A stretch of DNA of 64,000 bases from Streptomyces sp. NRRL WC-3618. GTDB taxonomy: Bacteria; Actinomycetota; Actinomycetes; Streptomycetales; Streptomycetaceae. Shown one piece after another: positions 56,460 to 64,000 of this stretch (within the stretch, counting starts at the first letter, position 1; every line of letters starts with the position of its first letter). Location: NCBI RefSeq assembly GCF_001280005.1, contig NZ_LGDW01000201.1, forward strand, positions 1-64,000. The letters are read 5' to 3'. Under the pieces are notes generated by a model. The model was given only the letters and a program-made list of their open reading frames with translations, did no database searches and was not told the DNA's origin. A program made the position numbers and the translations under genes.

Positions 56460-57668
56460 ATGGAGTTCCGGCAGTCGAGCAAGCTCAGCGAGGTCTGTTA
56501 CGAGATCCGCGGACCGGTCATCGAGCACGCCAACGCACTGGAGGAGGCGGGCCACAGCGTCCTGCGCCTCAACACCGGCAACCCCGCGCTCTTCGGCTTC
56601 GAGGCACCGCCGGAGATCCTCCAGGACATGATCCGCATGCTGCCGCAGGCCCACGGCTACACGGACTCGCGCGGCATCCTCTCCGCCCGCCGAGCCGTCG
56701 CCCAGCGCTACCAGGACCGCGGCCTCGAGGTCGACGTCGACGACGTCTTCCTCGGCAACGGCGTCTCGGAACTCGTCTCGATGGCCGTACAGGCGCTGAT
56801 CGAGGACGGCGACGAAATCCTCATCCCCGCCCCGGACTTCCCCCTCTGGACGGCCGTCACGACCCTCGCGGGCGGCAAGGCGGTCCACTACCTCTGCGAC
56901 GAACAGGCCGACTGGTACCCGGACCTGGACGACATGGCCGCGAAGATCACCGACCGCACCCGGGCCGTGGTCATCATCAACCCGAACAACCCCACCGGAG
57001 CGGTCTATCCGAAGGAGATCATCGAGGGCATCCTCGACCTGGCCCGCCGCCACGGCCTGATGGTCTTCGCCGACGAGATCTACGACCAGATCCTGTACGA
57101 CGACGAGGTGCACCACTCGGCCGCCGCGCTCGCCCCCGACCTGGTCGTCCTGACCTTCTGCGGCCTGTCGAAGACGTACCGGGTGGCCGGCTTCCGCTCG
57201 GGCTGGCTGGTGGTGACCGGTCCCAAGCAGCACGCGCGCAGCTACCTCGAGGGCCTGACGATGCTGGCCTCGATGCGCCTGTGCCCCAACGCGCCCGCGC
57301 AGTACGCCATTCAGGCGGCGCTCGGCGGCCGGCAGTCCATCCATGAACTCACCGCCCCCGGCGGCCGGTTGCGCGAACAGCGCGACCGCGCCTGGGAACG
57401 CCTCAACGAGATCCCGGGCGTCTCGTGCGTCAAGCCGAAGGGCGCGCTGTACGCGTTCCCGCGCCTCGACCCGGCCGTCCACAAGATCCACGACGACGAG
57501 AAGTTCGTCCTTGACCTGCTCCTCCAGGAGAAGATCCAGGTCGTCCAGGGCACGGGCTTCAACTGGCCTTCCCCCGACCACTTCCGCATCCTCACCCTCC
57601 CGTACGCGGACGACCTGGAGGTCGCGATCAGCCGGATCGGGCGGTTCCTGAGCGGTTATCGGCAGTAG
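56460..57668 (+). CDS. PLP-dependent aminotransferase, alanine-aminotransferase-like
   Basis: 402 residues, fold type I class I/II. The cofactor motifs are NPNNPTG (174-180), DEIY (205-208), the Schiff-base Lys 238 in GLSKTYRVAGFR and the phosphate-binding Arg 245 in the same string. The start (FRQSSKLSEVCYEIRGPV) and PAPDFPLWTA match AlaA-type alanine/valine transaminases. It would transfer the amino group between alanine and 2-oxoglutarate. CCGGAGG precedes the ATG. Its divergent HxlR neighbour and tandem operators indicate dedicated regulation. Confidence 0.93.
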   Translation: MEFRQSSKLSEVCYEIRGPVIEHANALEEAGHSVLRLNTGNPALFGFEAPPEILQDMIRMLPQAHGYTDSRGILSARRAVAQRYQDRGLEVDVDDVFLGNGVSELVSMAVQALIEDGDEILIPAPDFPLWTAVTTLAGGKAVHYLCDEQADWYPDLDDMAAKITDRTRAVVIINPNNPTGAVYPKEIIEGILDLARRHGLMVFADEIYDQILYDDEVHHSAAALAPDLVVLTFCGLSKTYRVAGFRSGWLVVTGPKQHARSYLEGLTMLASMRLCPNAPAQYAIQAALGGRQSIHELTAPGGRLREQRDRAWERLNEIPGVSCVKPKGALYAFPRLDPAVHKIHDDEKFVLDLLLQEKIQVVQGTGFNWPSPDHFRILTLPYADDLEVAISRIGRFLSGYRQ

Positions 57669-57716
57669 CGCCGACCGGGGCGGTCGACCCGCGTCCGTCA
57701 TGGGTACCCCCTCCCC

Positions 57717-58262
57717 ATGACGGACCGACCCCTGCTGCTCCTCGATGTCGACGGCCCCCTCAACCCGTTCCGCGCCCGGCTGCTGCGCCACCGGGGGTAC
57801 GTGACCCGCCGCGTACACCCGTCCAACTGGTCCGCACGACAGAAACCGGGCTCGCGCCGGCTCCGGCGGGGCCTGCGGATCCGGCTGCACCCGGGACACG
57901 GCGCCCGGCTGCTCGCCCTGCCGTACGACCTGGCGTGGGCCACGACCTGGATGCACGAGGCGAACGAGATGATCGGCCCGGTGATCGGCCTGCCGACGGC
58001 CCTCCCGGTGATCGAGTTCACCAACCTGTTCGCCGAGGACCCCGACGGCCTGTACTGGAAGACCCGGCGCGTGGTGGAGTGGGCCGCCGGTCGCCCGTTC
58101 GTCTGGGTCGACGACCTGATCACCGAGCTCGACGTCCGCCACGTGGCCGAACACCACGCCGGGCGGGCAATGCTGCTGCGGATCGACCCGCGCCAGGGTC
58201 TCGGGGAGCGCGAGTTCGCCGAGCTGGAGCGCTGGGCTCGCGATGTCAGTCCCGGGTCGTAG
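57717..58262 (+). CDS. HAD-like hydrolase-type protein
   Basis: 181 residues. The N-terminal LLLLDVDGPLNPF has the Asp-x-Asp of haloacid dehalogenase-type enzymes, and GRPFVWVDDLITELD near the C-terminus supplies the acidic metal-binding pair. The central part carries an Arg-rich insert (RLRRGLRIRLHPGHG) and a helical cap with ATTWMHEANEMIGP. The classical Lys and Thr/Ser motifs are not clear, so activity is uncertain. No good Shine-Dalgarno is seen before the ATG, only C-rich sequence. It follows the aminotransferase by 48 bp. Confidence 0.75.
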   Translation: MTDRPLLLLDVDGPLNPFRARLLRHRGYVTRRVHPSNWSARQKPGSRRLRRGLRIRLHPGHGARLLALPYDLAWATTWMHEANEMIGPVIGLPTALPVIEFTNLFAEDPDGLYWKTRRVVEWAAGRPFVWVDDLITELDVRHVAEHHAGRAMLLRIDPRQGLGEREFAELERWARDVSPGS

Positions 58263-58338
58263 TCTTCGAAGAGGTCGGCTCCAGCGGGCGACATCCAGCA
58301 GCCGACCTCGTCAGCCGACGACCGGGAAGGAGTACGTC

Positions 58339-58983
58339 ATGACACGCCCACCGACCGCCGCCCAGCGACGTGTCATCGACGCCGCCGAACCCGTCACCGG
58401 ACGACTGCGGGGTACGGAATTCCAGCTCGCCGCGCTGGTGAAACGCGGGCTCGCCTTCCGGCACCCCAGGCCACCGCACGACCACTTCCTGACGCCCGCC
58501 GGCCATCGCGTCCGGGAGGAGGCGGAGCCCTCTGCCGCACCGGCCGCCGCCGAGGCCGCCTCTGCCTCCGGGGACGGTGGAGTGTTCGCCGCGCGCGTCG
58601 GCGGCGAGGAGGAGATACCGGCCGCCGGGCCCGCCCGGACGCGCGAGGTACACAGTGCCTGGCAGGGGCTGCTGGAGCTGCGCCGGATGACCAACACGGA
58701 CGAGGCCGTGGACCGTCCGTGCGGCTGGGAGCGTACGCATCTGGTGCGGGCCGCCGCGCTTGCGCTGGAGGCGGCCGGCCACCGCCCGGCGGACGGGGGT
58801 ACCGGCGCCGGCTACCGGGTGCGGGCGACTCCGCAGCCGGAGGCCGTCGCCGTGCGCGAACCCGACGCCGGCGCGCTGCGGGCCTGCGCGGCCACCCTGG
58901 AGAAGGCGGGGTGGCAGGTCGGCGAGCACACCGAGCCGCGTACGGGCGCCCGCTATCTGCTGGCGTCGCCCCGGCGGACGTAA
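58339..58983 (+). CDS. Hypothetical protein of two small alpha/beta segments
   Basis: 214 residues from ATG 58339, with AAGGAG seven bases upstream. The N-terminal ~60 residues resemble a winged-helix or DNA-binding-like element (AAQRRVIDAAEPVTGRLRG, FQLAALVKRGLAF, HDHFLTPAGHRVREE). An Ala/Glu-rich linker leads to a C-terminal region (RACAATLEKAGWQVGEHTEP). I do not recognise the family. It is codirectional with the HAD-like gene and the thioesterase gene but has its own ribosome site. Confidence 0.65.
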   Translation: MTRPPTAAQRRVIDAAEPVTGRLRGTEFQLAALVKRGLAFRHPRPPHDHFLTPAGHRVREEAEPSAAPAAAEAASASGDGGVFAARVGGEEEIPAAGPARTREVHSAWQGLLELRRMTNTDEAVDRPCGWERTHLVRAAALALEAAGHRPADGGTGAGYRVRATPQPEAVAVREPDAGALRACAATLEKAGWQVGEHTEPRTGARYLLASPRRT

Positions 58984-59004
58984 CTGCCCGGTGAACCACG
59001 GCAG

Positions 59005-59035
59005 TTGACGGCCGTGAGCGACCGCTCAGTACGCT
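59005..59035 (+). promoter_or_regulatory. Promoter with an embedded 14-bp TetR-type palindrome
   Basis: TTGACG (59005-59010) and TACGCT (59030-59035) are 19 bases apart. The spacer contains TGAGCG-AC-CGCTCA (59015-59028), a perfect palindrome, and the thioesterase starts 35 bp later. A repressor here would block polymerase directly. No TetR gene is in the window. Confidence 0.5.
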
Positions 59036-59069
59036 TGCGTCCACGTCGAGCCGTCGTGAAGGGGAAGTC

Positions 59070-59492
59070 GTGGCCGAACCGTTTTCCGTCCCGGTGACCG
59101 TGCGCGGGTACGAGACCGATGTCCAGGGGCACCTCAACCAGAGCGTGTACCTCAACTACGCGGAGCACGCCCGCTGGTCGTCGCTCCACGCCGCCGGGAT
59201 CAGCCAGGCGGAGCTGACGTCCAGGGGGGTGGGTCCGGTGGCCCTGGAGACCACCATCCGCTTCCAGCGGGAGCTGCGCGCGGGCGACGAGGTCGAGGTG
59301 ACGTGCGACTTCGTCTGGGGCGAGGGCAAGACGTTCCGTATCCGGCAGACGATCCGCAAGGCCGACGGCACGGTGGCCGCCGAGATCACGGCGGTCGGCG
59401 GGCTGATGGACCTCACGGCACGCAAGCTCGTCGCGGACCCGAAGGAGTACCTCCGCGCGATGGCGTCGGAGCCGCGGTTGTTGGGGCTGTGA
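59070..59492 (+). CDS. Hotdog-fold acyl-CoA thioesterase
   Basis: 140 residues. The 4-hydroxybenzoyl-CoA thioesterase/YbgC-type start is visible: VTVRGYETDVQGHLNQSVYLNYAEHARW (split over about 8-36), with the catalytic-type Asp in YETDVQGHLN. The later strands (TIRFQRELRAGDEVEVTC, KTFRIRQTIRKADG, VAAEITAVGGLMDL) complete one hotdog. It should hydrolyse acyl-CoA esters in the cytosol. GTG 59070 has a GGGGA site. The TetR-type palindrome upstream suggests control by an acyl-CoA-responsive regulator elsewhere. A terminator with a T tract follows. Confidence 0.9.
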   Translation: MAEPFSVPVTVRGYETDVQGHLNQSVYLNYAEHARWSSLHAAGISQAELTSRGVGPVALETTIRFQRELRAGDEVEVTCDFVWGEGKTFRIRQTIRKADGTVAAEITAVGGLMDLTARKLVADPKEYLRAMASEPRLLGL

Positions 59493-59559
59493 CCAGTGCC
59501 TCCCCAACACACGCAAACCTGCCCCGCCGTCGCCCGCGCCGCCTACGGCCGTGACGGCA

Positions 59560-59585
59560 GGGCGGTCCGTCCGCCCGAGGTTTTT
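59560..59585 (+). terminator. Intrinsic terminator after the thioesterase gene
   Basis: GGGCGG-TCCGT-CCGCCC (59560-59576) followed by GAGG and five T residues (59581-59585). It is the most canonical terminator in the window, and it overlaps the end of the opposing deaminase gene. Confidence 0.7.
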
Positions 59586-60958
59586 CAGGCGCGCGCCGCG
59601 ATCGCCGCCAGCCGGCGGGCCTCCGCACGCGTCGTACGGGCGATCTCGTCCTCGTCGACGTGCAGCAACCGCCCGTTCTCGACGATCTGTTCGCCGTTCA
59701 CGAAGGACGCGGTGACCGGGGCCGCCGCGCCGAAGACAAGGGCGGTGACCGGGTCGGCGATCGACGCGTGGGCCAGGGTGTCCAGGTTCCACAGGACCAG
59801 GTCGGCGAGCTTGCCCGGCTCCAGTGACCCCGTCTCCGCTGCCCGGCCCAGGACCTGGGCACCGCCGTAGGTGCCGAGGCGCAGGGCCTGCCGGGCGTTC
59901 AGAGCCGCTTCCCGGTGGGCGCCGAGGCGGTTGATGAGGAGGGCGTTGCGCAGTTCGGTGTGGAGTTCGCCGGACTCGTTGGACGCGGTGCCGTCGACGC
60001 CGAGGCCGACCGGGACACCGGCCGCGAGCATGTCGGGGACACGCGCGATGCCCGCCGCCAGCCGGGCGTTGGAGGACGGGCAGTGGGCCACACCCGTCCT
60101 CGTACGGGCGAAGGCGGCAATGTCCGAGTCGTTCATGTGGACGCAGTGCGCCATCCACACGTCCTCGCCGAGCCAGCCCGTGGACTCGAAGTAGTCGGTG
60201 GGGCCCATGCCGAAGAGTTCCTTGCAGAACTGTTCCTCCTCGACGGTCTCCGAGCCGTGCGTGTGCAGCCGCACCCCCTTGCGTCGCGCCAACTCCGCTC
60301 CCTCGCGCAGCAGTTCGGTGGAGACGGAGAACGGTGAGCAGGGGGCGACCGCGACCTGGGTCATGGCGTCGAAGGAGGGGTCGTGGTGCTCGTCGACCGT
60401 GGCCTCGGTGGCGGCGAGGGCGCCCTCCAGGGTCTCGACGGCGAAGTCCGGGGGCAGGCCGCCGTCCTTCTCGCTGCGGTCCATCGAGCCGCGGGCGAGG
60501 GTGAAGCGGACGCCCATCTCGCGGGCCGCACCGATGATCGCGCCGGACAGGTCGCCGGAGCCCTTCGGGAAGACGTAGTGGTGGTCCATGGCGGTCGTGA
60601 CTCCGCCACGGGCCATCATGGCCAGCGAGCCCTGCGCCGCCGCCCGCACCATCTGCTCGTCGATGCGCGCCCACGTCGGGTAGAGCGCCACCAGCCAGTC
60701 GAAGAGGTTGTGGTCGGTGGCCAGGCCCCGGGTGATCCACTGGTAGTAGTGGTGGTGCGTGTTGACCAGGCCGGGGGTGACGAGGTGCCCGCTCGCGTCG
60801 ATACGCCGGACAACGTCCGCGAGGCCCTCGGGGGCGCTGCCCGGTCCGACCGACTCGATGCGGTTGCCGGCGATCACCACATGCCCGGACGCGTACTCGG
60901 TGTCGGCGGCGTCCACGGTCGCGACCGCGCAGTTCTCGATGACGATGCGCTGAACCAT
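59585..60958 (-). CDS. 8-oxoguanine/guanine deaminase-type amidohydrolase
   Basis: 457 residues. It is an amidohydrolase with metal ligands in VNTHHHYYQ (H68-H70 region), a central His in RLHTHGSETVEEEQFC, WMAHCVHMND and the catalytic Asp in LGVDGTASNE. The arrangement matches 8-oxoguanine deaminases and the related hydroxydechloroatrazine hydrolases, so the product would be urate or xanthine depending on substrate. It is the last gene of the operon OHCU decarboxylase, HIU hydrolase, urate oxidase, deaminase, 13 bp after urate oxidase. If it acts on 8-oxoguanine it feeds urate directly into urate oxidase. Confidence 0.88.
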   Translation of the reverse strand: MVQRIVIENCAVATVDAADTEYASGHVVIAGNRIESVGPGSAPEGLADVVRRIDASGHLVTPGLVNTHHHYYQWITRGLATDHNLFDWLVALYPTWARIDEQMVRAAAQGSLAMMARGGVTTAMDHHYVFPKGSGDLSGAIIGAAREMGVRFTLARGSMDRSEKDGGLPPDFAVETLEGALAATEATVDEHHDPSFDAMTQVAVAPCSPFSVSTELLREGAELARRKGVRLHTHGSETVEEEQFCKELFGMGPTDYFESTGWLGEDVWMAHCVHMNDSDIAAFARTRTGVAHCPSSNARLAAGIARVPDMLAAGVPVGLGVDGTASNESGELHTELRNALLINRLGAHREAALNARQALRLGTYGGAQVLGRAAETGSLEPGKLADLVLWNLDTLAHASIADPVTALVFGAAAPVTASFVNGEQIVENGRLLHVDEDEIARTTRAEARRLAAIAARA

Positions 60959-60971
60959 CGCAGGGAAGTCC

Positions 60972-61892
60972 TTAGAGGTTGGTGAGGTCGGCGGGGATAC
61001 GCGCCTCGGCGCCGTCCCGCAGGATCGTGCCCTCGATCAGGCCGTACGGCCGGTCGGCGGCGAAGTACACCTCATTGTCGTTCTTCAGCCCGAACGGCTT
61101 CAGATCCACCAGGAAGTGATGCTTGTTGGGGAGGGCGAACCGCACCTCGTCGATCTCGTCGCGGTGCTCGATGATCCGCGCGCCCATCTGGAAGAGGGTC
61201 TGCTGGAGGGAGAGAGAGTAGGTCTCCGCGAAGGCCGAGAGCAGGTGTCCCCGGGTGCCCGCGTAGGACTCCTCCCAGTCCGGCGTCTCCCGTGCGTCGT
61301 CGGACCAGTTGAAGCGCCAGCGCGCGGACACCTGGGTCGCCAGGACGCGGTCGTACGCCTCGGGGAGCGTCGTGTACTTGTCCTTGACGTAGCCCCAGAA
61401 CTCGGAGTCGGTCGTGTTCATCACGACCAGGTCCTTGAGCCCGGAGACCACCTCCCACGACGAGCCGTCGTACGTGATCTGGGTCAGCCGGGTCTCCTGG
61501 CCCTGCCGGACGAAGGAGTGCTCGCCCTCCCCGGCCGTCTCGATCCGGTCCCAGGAGTACTCCTCGATCCGGATGCGCGCCGTCCTGATCGGCTCCTGAC
61601 TGGTCACGAAGTGCCGGGCCAGATGGATGCCGAACTGCTCGGCGGAGTCGATGCCGTGCTCCTTGGCGAAGGCGTACACCGTGTTCTTGGTGGTGTCCGT
61701 CGGCAGGACGTTCGCGTTCGAGCCGGAGAGATGGACCTCGTCCATGTCGCCGGAGAGCGACACGGAGACGTTGAGATCCTTGACGTGATGGGTGGCGCCG
61801 TCGCGGGTGACGCGCACGACGCGGTTCTCCGCCTTGCCGTACTGGTTCTGCCCGAGGAACACGGGGCGGGCCTGGCTGCCTGAATGGGTCAT
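60972..61892 (-). CDS. uox: Urate oxidase
   Basis: 306 residues, normal. Motifs include GQNQYGKAENRVVRV (catalytic Lys), DLNVSVSLSGD, NVLPTDTTKNTVYAFAKEHGI (catalytic Thr), HLARHFVTSQEP and LPNKHHFLVDLKPFG. It is a cofactor-free enzyme oxidising urate to 5-hydroxyisourate with release of hydrogen peroxide. It starts seven bases after the HIU hydrolase stop. No catalase is near. It is cytosolic, since no signal is seen. The frame continuing upstream of 61892 overlaps the previous gene and is not used. Confidence 0.97.
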   Translation of the reverse strand: MTHSGSQARPVFLGQNQYGKAENRVVRVTRDGATHHVKDLNVSVSLSGDMDEVHLSGSNANVLPTDTTKNTVYAFAKEHGIDSAEQFGIHLARHFVTSQEPIRTARIRIEEYSWDRIETAGEGEHSFVRQGQETRLTQITYDGSSWEVVSGLKDLVVMNTTDSEFWGYVKDKYTTLPEAYDRVLATQVSARWRFNWSDDARETPDWEESYAGTRGHLLSAFAETYSLSLQQTLFQMGARIIEHRDEIDEVRFALPNKHHFLVDLKPFGLKNDNEVYFAADRPYGLIEGTILRDGAEARIPADLTNL

Positions 61893-61899
61893 GGTGCTG

Positions 61900-62283
61900 C
61901 TAGCTCCCTCGGTATACGGAGTAGCCGAACGGGTTGAGCAGCAGCGGTACGTGGTAGTGCTCGCCCGCTTCGACGGCGAACGTGATCGCCACCTCCGGGA
62001 AGAACGCTCCTGCCGCACCGCCGGCCTGCTTCTTCTCCAGGTAGGGCCCGACCTCGAAGTCGAGCCGCACGTGGGTGGTGCCCGCCGGCAGCGCCGGCAG
62101 GTCCTTGCACCGCCCGTCGGCATCGGTCGCGCTGCCACCGAGCGCCCGCCAGTCCGCGTCCCGCCCTGTGCGCGCGGCGAGCCGGACGGCGACTCCCGCG
62201 GCGGGCCGGCCGACGCTGGTGTCCAGGATGTGCGTGGACACGGAGGCGACGAGGGCGCCGGGATCGACGGCGCCGGTGCTCAT
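61900..62283 (-). CDS. 5-hydroxyisourate hydrolase
   Basis: 127 residues. The transthyretin-like fold is marked by VSTHILDTSVGRPA (catalytic His) at the start, FPEVAITFAVEAGEHYHVPLLLNPFGYS and the C-terminal YRGS signature. It opens 5-hydroxyisourate to OHCU. The start is ambiguous: ATG 62283 is used, GTG 62292 is possible, and neither has a clear Shine-Dalgarno. It starts 16 bp after the OHCU decarboxylase stop and precedes urate oxidase, in order opposite to the pathway. Confidence 0.95.
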   Translation of the reverse strand: MSTGAVDPGALVASVSTHILDTSVGRPAAGVAVRLAARTGRDADWRALGGSATDADGRCKDLPALPAGTTHVRLDFEVGPYLEKKQAGGAAGAFFPEVAITFAVEAGEHYHVPLLLNPFGYSVYRGS

Positions 62284-62299
62284 GTCTGTCACTGGTCTG

Positions 62300-62812
62300 T
62301 CACTGCTCTTCCTGTACGAGGTTGCCGAGCCGGATACGGTTGATCTTCCCCAGTTCGGTGCGGACGATCTCCCGCTCCCGTTCCGGCGTGTTCCCGATCC
62401 GTTCCCGTACGGCGTCGCGCATCTGCTCGCCGGTCCGGCCGGTCGCGCAGATCAGGAAGACATGGCCGAACCGCTCCTGGTAGGCGAGGTTCAGTTCGAG
62501 CATTTCCGCCTTCAGTTCCTCGGAGGCGCCGGCCATACCGCGCTGTTCGCGGGCGGAGGCGGGGTCACCGGGTCTGGGGCGGCCGATCGGGGGGTGGCCG
62601 GCCATCGCCTCGGCGAGGTCGTCGGCGGTCAGCTCCGCCATGGCGGTGTCGCTCGCCGCGTACAGGTCCTCGGCGGTGGCGTACGGGCGTTTCGCGAGCA
62701 GGTGTCGTCCCCAGGCCGTCGAGGCGCAGGCCTCGTGGAGGGCGGCGCGGGCCGCTGCGTCCTCCAGGGCGTTGAACCGGGCGAGGCCGCCAGGGGTCGT
62801 ACTCGACGTCAC
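62300..62812 (-). CDS. OHCU decarboxylase
   Basis: 170 residues from GTG 62812 (GGAGG six bases upstream); the frame to the right of this is not coding-like. Family features: GLARFNALEDAAARAAL at the start, STAWGRHLLAKRPYA, MAGHPPIGRP with the catalytic His, and the Glu/Arg-rich ERFGHVFLICATGRTGEQM. It decarboxylates 2-oxo-4-hydroxy-4-carboxy-5-ureidoimidazoline to S-allantoin. It is the first gene of the four-gene uricolytic operon, with a palindrome at 62905-62919 about 93 bp upstream. Confidence 0.95.
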   Translation of the reverse strand: MTSSTTPGGLARFNALEDAAARAALHEACASTAWGRHLLAKRPYATAEDLYAASDTAMAELTADDLAEAMAGHPPIGRPRPGDPASAREQRGMAGASEELKAEMLELNLAYQERFGHVFLICATGRTGEQMRDAVRERIGNTPEREREIVRTELGKINRIRLGNLVQEEQ

Positions 62813-62904
62813 GGCAAGCCTCCGTGGCCTTGTGCGTGCTGGGGAGCGTGCTGGACGCACGCCGGGCTGGCTGCGTCCAGCTAACGCCCTCCGGAGACAA
62901 GACG

Positions 62905-62919
62905 TCAACACTTTGTTGA
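62905..62919. promoter_or_regulatory. TCAAC-N5-GTTGA palindrome upstream of the uricolytic operon
   Basis: A perfect match to the palindrome upstream of allantoinase (5-bp arms, 5-base centre). The region between the carboxylase gene stop and the OHCU start contains nothing else obvious. Confidence 0.6.
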
Positions 62920-62948
62920 AAATTCCGGCCGGGAGGCGCGCCCCGGTC

Positions 62949-64000
62949 TCACAGCGGCACGTTGCCGTGCTTCCGGTCGGGCAGCACGGTGTGCTTGCCG
63001 TGCAGCATGGCCAGCGCGCGGATCAGTGTGCGGCGGGTGTCGCCGGGATCGATGACGTCGTCTATGAGCCCTCGCTCGGCGGCGTAGTACGGATGCATCA
63101 GCTCCGACCGGTACTCCTCGACGAGCCGGGCGCGGGTGGCCGCCGGGTCGTCGGAAGCGGCGATCTCCCGGCGAAAGACCACGTTGGCCGCCCCCTCCGC
63201 CCCCATGACCGCGATCTCGTTCGTCGGCCAGGCGAAGGCCAGGTCGGCCCCGATCGAGCGGGAGTCCATCACGATGTAGGCACCGCCGTACGCCTTACGC
63301 AGTACGAGGGAGATGCGCGGGACGGAGGCGTTGCAGTACGCATGCAGCAGCTTCGCGCCATGCCGGATGACCCCTCCGTGCTCCTGGTCCACTCCCGGCA
63401 GGAAGCCCGGCACGTCCACCAGTGTCACCAGGGGGATGTTGAAGGAGTCGCAGATGGAGACGTGACGCGCGGCCTTCTCCGAGCCGTGGATGTCCAGCAC
63501 CCCGGCCAGTGCGGCGGGCTGGTTGGCGACGATGCCCACCACCTGCCCGCCGAGCCGCGCGAAGGCGCACACCACGTTGCGGGCCCAGGCCTCGTGCACC
63601 TCGAAGAACTCGCCGTCGTCGACGATCTCCCCGATGACGGCGCGCACGTCGTACGCCTGGGCGGGGTCGGCGGGGACGAGGGAGGTCAGGGCGTCGGTGC
63701 GCCGGTCGGCGGGGTCCGTACTGTGGACGGCCGGGGGCAGTTCGCGGTTGTTCTGCGGCAGCAGCGAGAGCAGGTAGCGGACGTCCTTGAGGCACTCGCT
63801 CTCGTCGTCGTAGGAGAAGCCGGCCACGCCCGAGATCCCGGCGTGCACGTCCGCGCCGCCGAGGCCGTTGTGGGTGATCTCCTCGCCGGTCACCGCCTGC
63901 ACCACGTCGGGTCCGGTGAGGAACATCTGCGAGGTCCCGCGGACCATGAACACGAAGTCGGTGAGCGCCGGGGAGTAGGCGGCGCCGCCCGCGCACGGGC
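62949..64000 (-). CDS. Acyl-CoA (propionyl-CoA) carboxylase beta subunit, partial
   Basis: The last 350 residues of a carboxyltransferase subunit; it continues past the right edge. Visible parts include PCAGGAAYSPALTDFVFMV next to the edge, MFLTGPDVVQAVTGEEIT, GGADVHAGISGVA, the oxyanion-hole glycine region, VPGFLPGVDQEHGGVI and RKAYGGAYIVMDSRSIGADL. It moves the carboxyl group from biotin to propionyl- or acetyl-CoA. The C-terminus IRALAMLHGKHTVLPDRKHGNVPL is the family end. It lies just beyond the uricolytic operon on the same strand. Confidence 0.95.
   Translation of the reverse strand, partial: PCAGGAAYSPALTDFVFMVRGTSQMFLTGPDVVQAVTGEEITHNGLGGADVHAGISGVAGFSYDDESECLKDVRYLLSLLPQNNRELPPAVHSTDPADRRTDALTSLVPADPAQAYDVRAVIGEIVDDGEFFEVHEAWARNVVCAFARLGGQVVGIVANQPAALAGVLDIHGSEKAARHVSICDSFNIPLVTLVDVPGFLPGVDQEHGGVIRHGAKLLHAYCNASVPRISLVLRKAYGGAYIVMDSRSIGADLAFAWPTNEIAVMGAEGAANVVFRREIAASDDPAATRARLVEEYRSELMHPYYAAERGLIDDVIDPGDTRRTLIRALAMLHGKHTVLPDRKHGNVPL

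Noticed and set aside
55728..58157. An 809-codon minus-strand frame joining the HxlR gene to sequence opposite the aminotransferase
   Set aside because: Only the last 220 codons make sense; the upstream part is antisense to a well-defined aminotransferase, and ATG 56390 has its own ribosome site.

Overview
The window reads as a chromosomal piece of a high-GC actinomycete, almost certainly a Streptomyces. Codon third positions are nearly all G or C, GTG and TTG starts are common, there is only one leucine TTA codon that I could find, and the gene families are typical of the genus. I saw no rRNA, tRNA, CRISPR array, insertion sequence, integrase or origin, so it looks like stable chromosome with one large accessory-type locus at the left end.

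Left end (1-18317): a divergent cluster that looks like a type VII secretion (ESX/WXG100) effector locus. Leftward genes are a small WXG100-size helical protein, a coiled-coil protein with a WXG-like N-terminus, an ECF-type sigma factor and an overlapping, window-truncated membrane protein. Rightward genes are a giant ~3419-residue protein with an N-terminus like type VII secretion-signal domains, a beta-helix/AAA+ fusion related to EccA/CbxX ATPases, and a membrane-anchored surface protein. The giant protein appears to hold two tandem ADP-ribosyltransferase-like domains and many beta-repeat modules.

Middle (18349-39989): housekeeping and regulatory genes. They include a flavodoxin-type reductase, a polytopic membrane protein, a TTA-containing tetratricopeptide-like membrane protein, a YcnI-type copper protein, a SWIM/SNF2 pair, a ROK glucokinase, a GntR regulator divergent from a Gfo/Idh/MocA dehydrogenase, a sigma/anti-sigma/AbfB fusion, a two-component system split by an aldo/keto reductase, a secreted RNase of the Sa/T1 type and a RibD-like reductase.

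Purine and ureide catabolism is in two blocks. Block A (40094-46679) has allantoicase, allantoinase, an IclR regulator, a MobA-like nucleotidyltransferase and malate synthase. Block B (59585-62812) has 8-oxoguanine/guanine deaminase, urate oxidase, 5-hydroxyisourate hydrolase and OHCU decarboxylase. Together they take urate to allantoin, allantoate and ureidoglycolate, with malate synthase consuming the glyoxylate. A shared TCAAC-N5-GTTGA palindrome lies upstream of allantoinase, malate synthase and the urate oxidase operon, which suggests one regulon under the IclR protein.

Between the two blocks (46698-59492) are a SelW-like protein overlapping a HipA-like kinase, a YcgR/YcgQ-like permease pair, two divergent IucA/IucC siderophore synthetases, a von Willebrand factor A surface-protein pair, an HxlR regulator facing an alanine-type aminotransferase, and several small proteins. 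The right edge cuts a propionyl-CoA carboxylase beta-type gene.
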